Made by a program: the position numbers and the translations under genes. Below are positions 62,627 to 64,000 of a DNA stretch of 64,000 bases, one piece after another (the stretch's first letter is position 1; every line of letters starts with the position of its first letter). Source of the DNA: Pseudomonas fluorescens (GTDB lineage: Bacteria > Pseudomonadota > Gammaproteobacteria > Pseudomonadales > Pseudomonadaceae); contig NZ_CP078138.1 of NCBI RefSeq assembly GCF_019212185.1, forward strand, positions 4,384,501 through 4,448,500, given 5' to 3'. Under the pieces are notes generated by a model. The model worked only from the letters and a program-made list of their open reading frames with translations, searched no databases and was not told where the DNA came from.

Positions 62627-63559
62627 TCAGTCGAAGATTTCGACAATTCCCACTACAGCGTTATCGCTATTGGTAACCGCCAGTGCGCGAATCTTGTTAT
62701 CGAGCATGTAGGTTTCAGCTTCTGACAGCTGCGAATCTTCCTTGATGGTGTGCGGCTTGGCTGTCATGAAGTGCGCCACTGTGGTGTGGACCACACCTTC
62801 ATCACTCAACAAAGCACGGCGCAAGTCACCATCGGTAACGATACCTACCAATACGCCATCATCAATAACGACGGTTAGCCCCAAACGGCTTTGCGTCATC
62901 ATCAACAGGCAATCATGGAAGCTGGTGGCCGAAGTGACTGCCGGTGCTGGCGAATGCATCACGTCGCTGACGCGGGTCAACAGTTTACGACCCAGGCTGC
63001 CGCCCGGGTGGTAGCGGGCGAAGTCCATTGGTTTGAATTGCAGCGCTTCGATCAACGCCACGGCCAGTGCGTCACCCATGGCCATGGTGGCCAGTGTCGA
63101 GGTGGTCGGTGCCAGGTTGTTCGGGCAAACTTCGCGCTCGACCGAGATATCCAGCCAGATATCGGCGTGCTTGGCCAGTGTCGATTTACCATTACCGGTC
63201 ATCGCGATAATTTTGTTGCCGAAGGACTTCAGGCTCGGAATCAGCTTGATCACTTCTTCGGTTTCACCGCTGTAGCTGATCAGGATCAGCACATCGATCG
63301 GCTTGAGCATGCCGAGGTCGCCATGGAAGGCTTCGGCCGGGTGCAGGAAGAAGCTCGGGGTGCCGGTGGAGGCGAAGGTGGCGACCATCTTCTGGCCGAT
63401 AAGGCCGGATTTGCCCATGCCACACACAACCGCACGACCCTTGCAGCCGAAGATCAGTTCGACGGCATTCTGGAACTCGCCGTCCAGGCGATCGGCCATT
63501 TGAGTGACCGCTTGCGCCTGAGCGATAAGTGCTTCTTTTGCAATAGCAAGATGATTCAT
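62627..63559 (-). CDS. kpsF: Arabinose-5-phosphate isomerase (KpsF/KdsD), capsule-linked copy
   Basis: 310 residues. N-terminal SIS domain (AVVCGMGKSGLIGQKMVATF, FFLHPAEAFHGDLGMLKPID, ISYSGETEEVIKL) and C-terminal tandem CBS domains (about 200-310, DVMHSPAPAVTSATSFHDCL, VTDGDLRRALL). It isomerises ribulose-5-phosphate to arabinose-5-phosphate, the first committed step to Kdo. Capsule loci often carry such a KpsF paralogue besides the LPS kdsD, which sits elsewhere near lptC. It is the mirror partner of kdsA and kdsB-kdsC. Confidence 0.95.
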   Translation of the reverse strand: MNHLAIAKEALIAQAQAVTQMADRLDGEFQNAVELIFGCKGRAVVCGMGKSGLIGQKMVATFASTGTPSFFLHPAEAFHGDLGMLKPIDVLILISYSGETEEVIKLIPSLKSFGNKIIAMTGNGKSTLAKHADIWLDISVEREVCPNNLAPTTSTLATMAMGDALAVALIEALQFKPMDFARYHPGGSLGRKLLTRVSDVMHSPAPAVTSATSFHDCLLMMTQSRLGLTVVIDDGVLVGIVTDGDLRRALLSDEGVVHTTVAHFMTAKPHTIKEDSQLSEAETYMLDNKIRALAVTNSDNAVVGIVEIFD

Positions 63560-63797
63560 GTTTGACTTTCGTCCCTGATAGCAACGTGGTGTTCAGCGGT
63601 GAATTTTAAGGTCTTTGCAACATTTAGCAAAGTCCCAATCCGGCCAGCCGGGCATTTTAAACTGTTCGATGGCGTGCCGAGCCACAAATGCGGCGCTTCC
63701 AGTAAACTTTTCGTTGTCTCCGCACTCTGTATCACTCAGCATATTATTACTAAAACCGCTACAAATCGGACATATGGCACTTGCCTAAGTTGAAGTC
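63560..63797. other. Divergent promoter region between kpsF and the last gene
   Basis: 238 bases. AT-rich parts such as CAGCATATTATTACTAAAAC near 63738 may be promoters. No palindrome or RNA recognised. Confidence 0.4.
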
Positions 63798-64000
63798 ATG
63801 AATTTGGATCTACACCCCCTGCAAGGCTGCAGAGTCCTTTACCGTTGGCACCAGGGTGACCTGGAACAACATATACGCGCGCTGATGCCGGACTGGGGCA
63901 AGGCACCGTTCACCATCACCACTCAGGACCTGGACTCCAACGCCTCGTTCGTCAACTATGTGCGTCACCACCAGTTGCTCAATCCGAGCACCGGTCAGAC
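63798..64000 (+). CDS. 5' part of an unknown capsule-locus gene (cut by window end)
   Basis: From the ATG at 63798 the frame is open to the window end: 67 residues (starts MNLDLHPLQGCRVLYRWHQG). Cytoplasmic-looking, with no signal peptide. It might be a glycosyltransferase or modification enzyme of the capsule. It is not recognisably KpsC or KpsS in this stretch. Divergent from kpsF. Confidence 0.6.
   Translation, partial: MNLDLHPLQGCRVLYRWHQGDLEQHIRALMPDWGKAPFTITTQDLDSNASFVNYVRHHQLLNPSTGQ

Noticed and set aside
61309..62646. 445-codon minus-strand frame over kdsB-kdsC
   Set aside because: Antisense shadow; it also reads through the terminator hairpin.

Overview
This 64 kb window is chromosomal DNA from a Pseudomonas, most likely of the P. 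fluorescens group. The basis is the nuoLMN end of the complex I operon, a 493-residue GltX, a uvrB/aminotransferase pair, tRNA genes with bacterial promoters, REP-type 'gcgagcaggctcgc' palindromes, and high-GC codon use in most genes. No species is claimed.

Layout. 1-4.3 kb: end of nuo (NuoL partial, NuoM, NuoN) and a terminator. 4.4-5.0 kb: a decayed PAAR (type VI secretion tip) gene. 5.2-7.1 kb: thioesterase, alpha/beta hydrolase and TetR regulator. 7.3-7.9 kb: a tandemly duplicated tRNA-Glu/tRNA-Ala unit with a clear promoter, then gltX, an EmrAB-type efflux pair, uvrB and an aminotransferase. 16.4 kb: tRNA-Asn. 16.7-26.3 kb: regulators and accessory metabolism (LysR, secreted esterase, MscS channel with a cyclic-nucleotide domain, a DoxX/ABM/amidohydrolase/isochorismatase run, LysR, AraC, flavodoxin). 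26.7-31.0 kb: two convergent paralogous winged-helix/ATPase regulators. 31-34.5 kb: AraC/DJ-1 regulator, pirin, OprD-type porin. 34.6-35.5 kb: a decayed IS66 transposase and a fragment resembling the 3' end of tRNA-Asn. 35.6-37.8 kb: a two-gene operon that looks like a XaxAB/YaxAB binary pore-forming toxin. 38-45.7 kb: purine permease, REP pair, arylamine N-acetyltransferase, GNAT remnant, DUF1254 protein, diguanylate cyclase, HAD phosphatase, RNase T2.

46.1-64 kb is the most interesting part: an ABC-transporter-dependent capsule locus. It has the export genes kpsM-kpsT-kpsE-kpsD, a TagE-like glycosyltransferase, a hexapeptide O-acetyltransferase, a TagD-like glycerol-3-phosphate cytidylyltransferase, a TagB/TagF-like CDP-glycerol glycerophosphotransferase and a 749-residue protein with a KpsS-like C-terminus. 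It also has its own Kdo supply: kdsA, a kdsB-kdsC fusion, and kpsF/kdsD on the opposite strand. The inferred product is a glycerol-phosphate, teichoic-acid-like chain carrying glycosyl and acetyl groups, built on a Kdo-type linker and exported by KpsMTED. A secreted parallel beta-helix protein and a hydrolase/TPR protein lie inside the locus. The 50-55 kb part is visibly richer in A/T than its surroundings, which suggests separate acquisition. The last gene runs off the window, so the locus is incomplete here.
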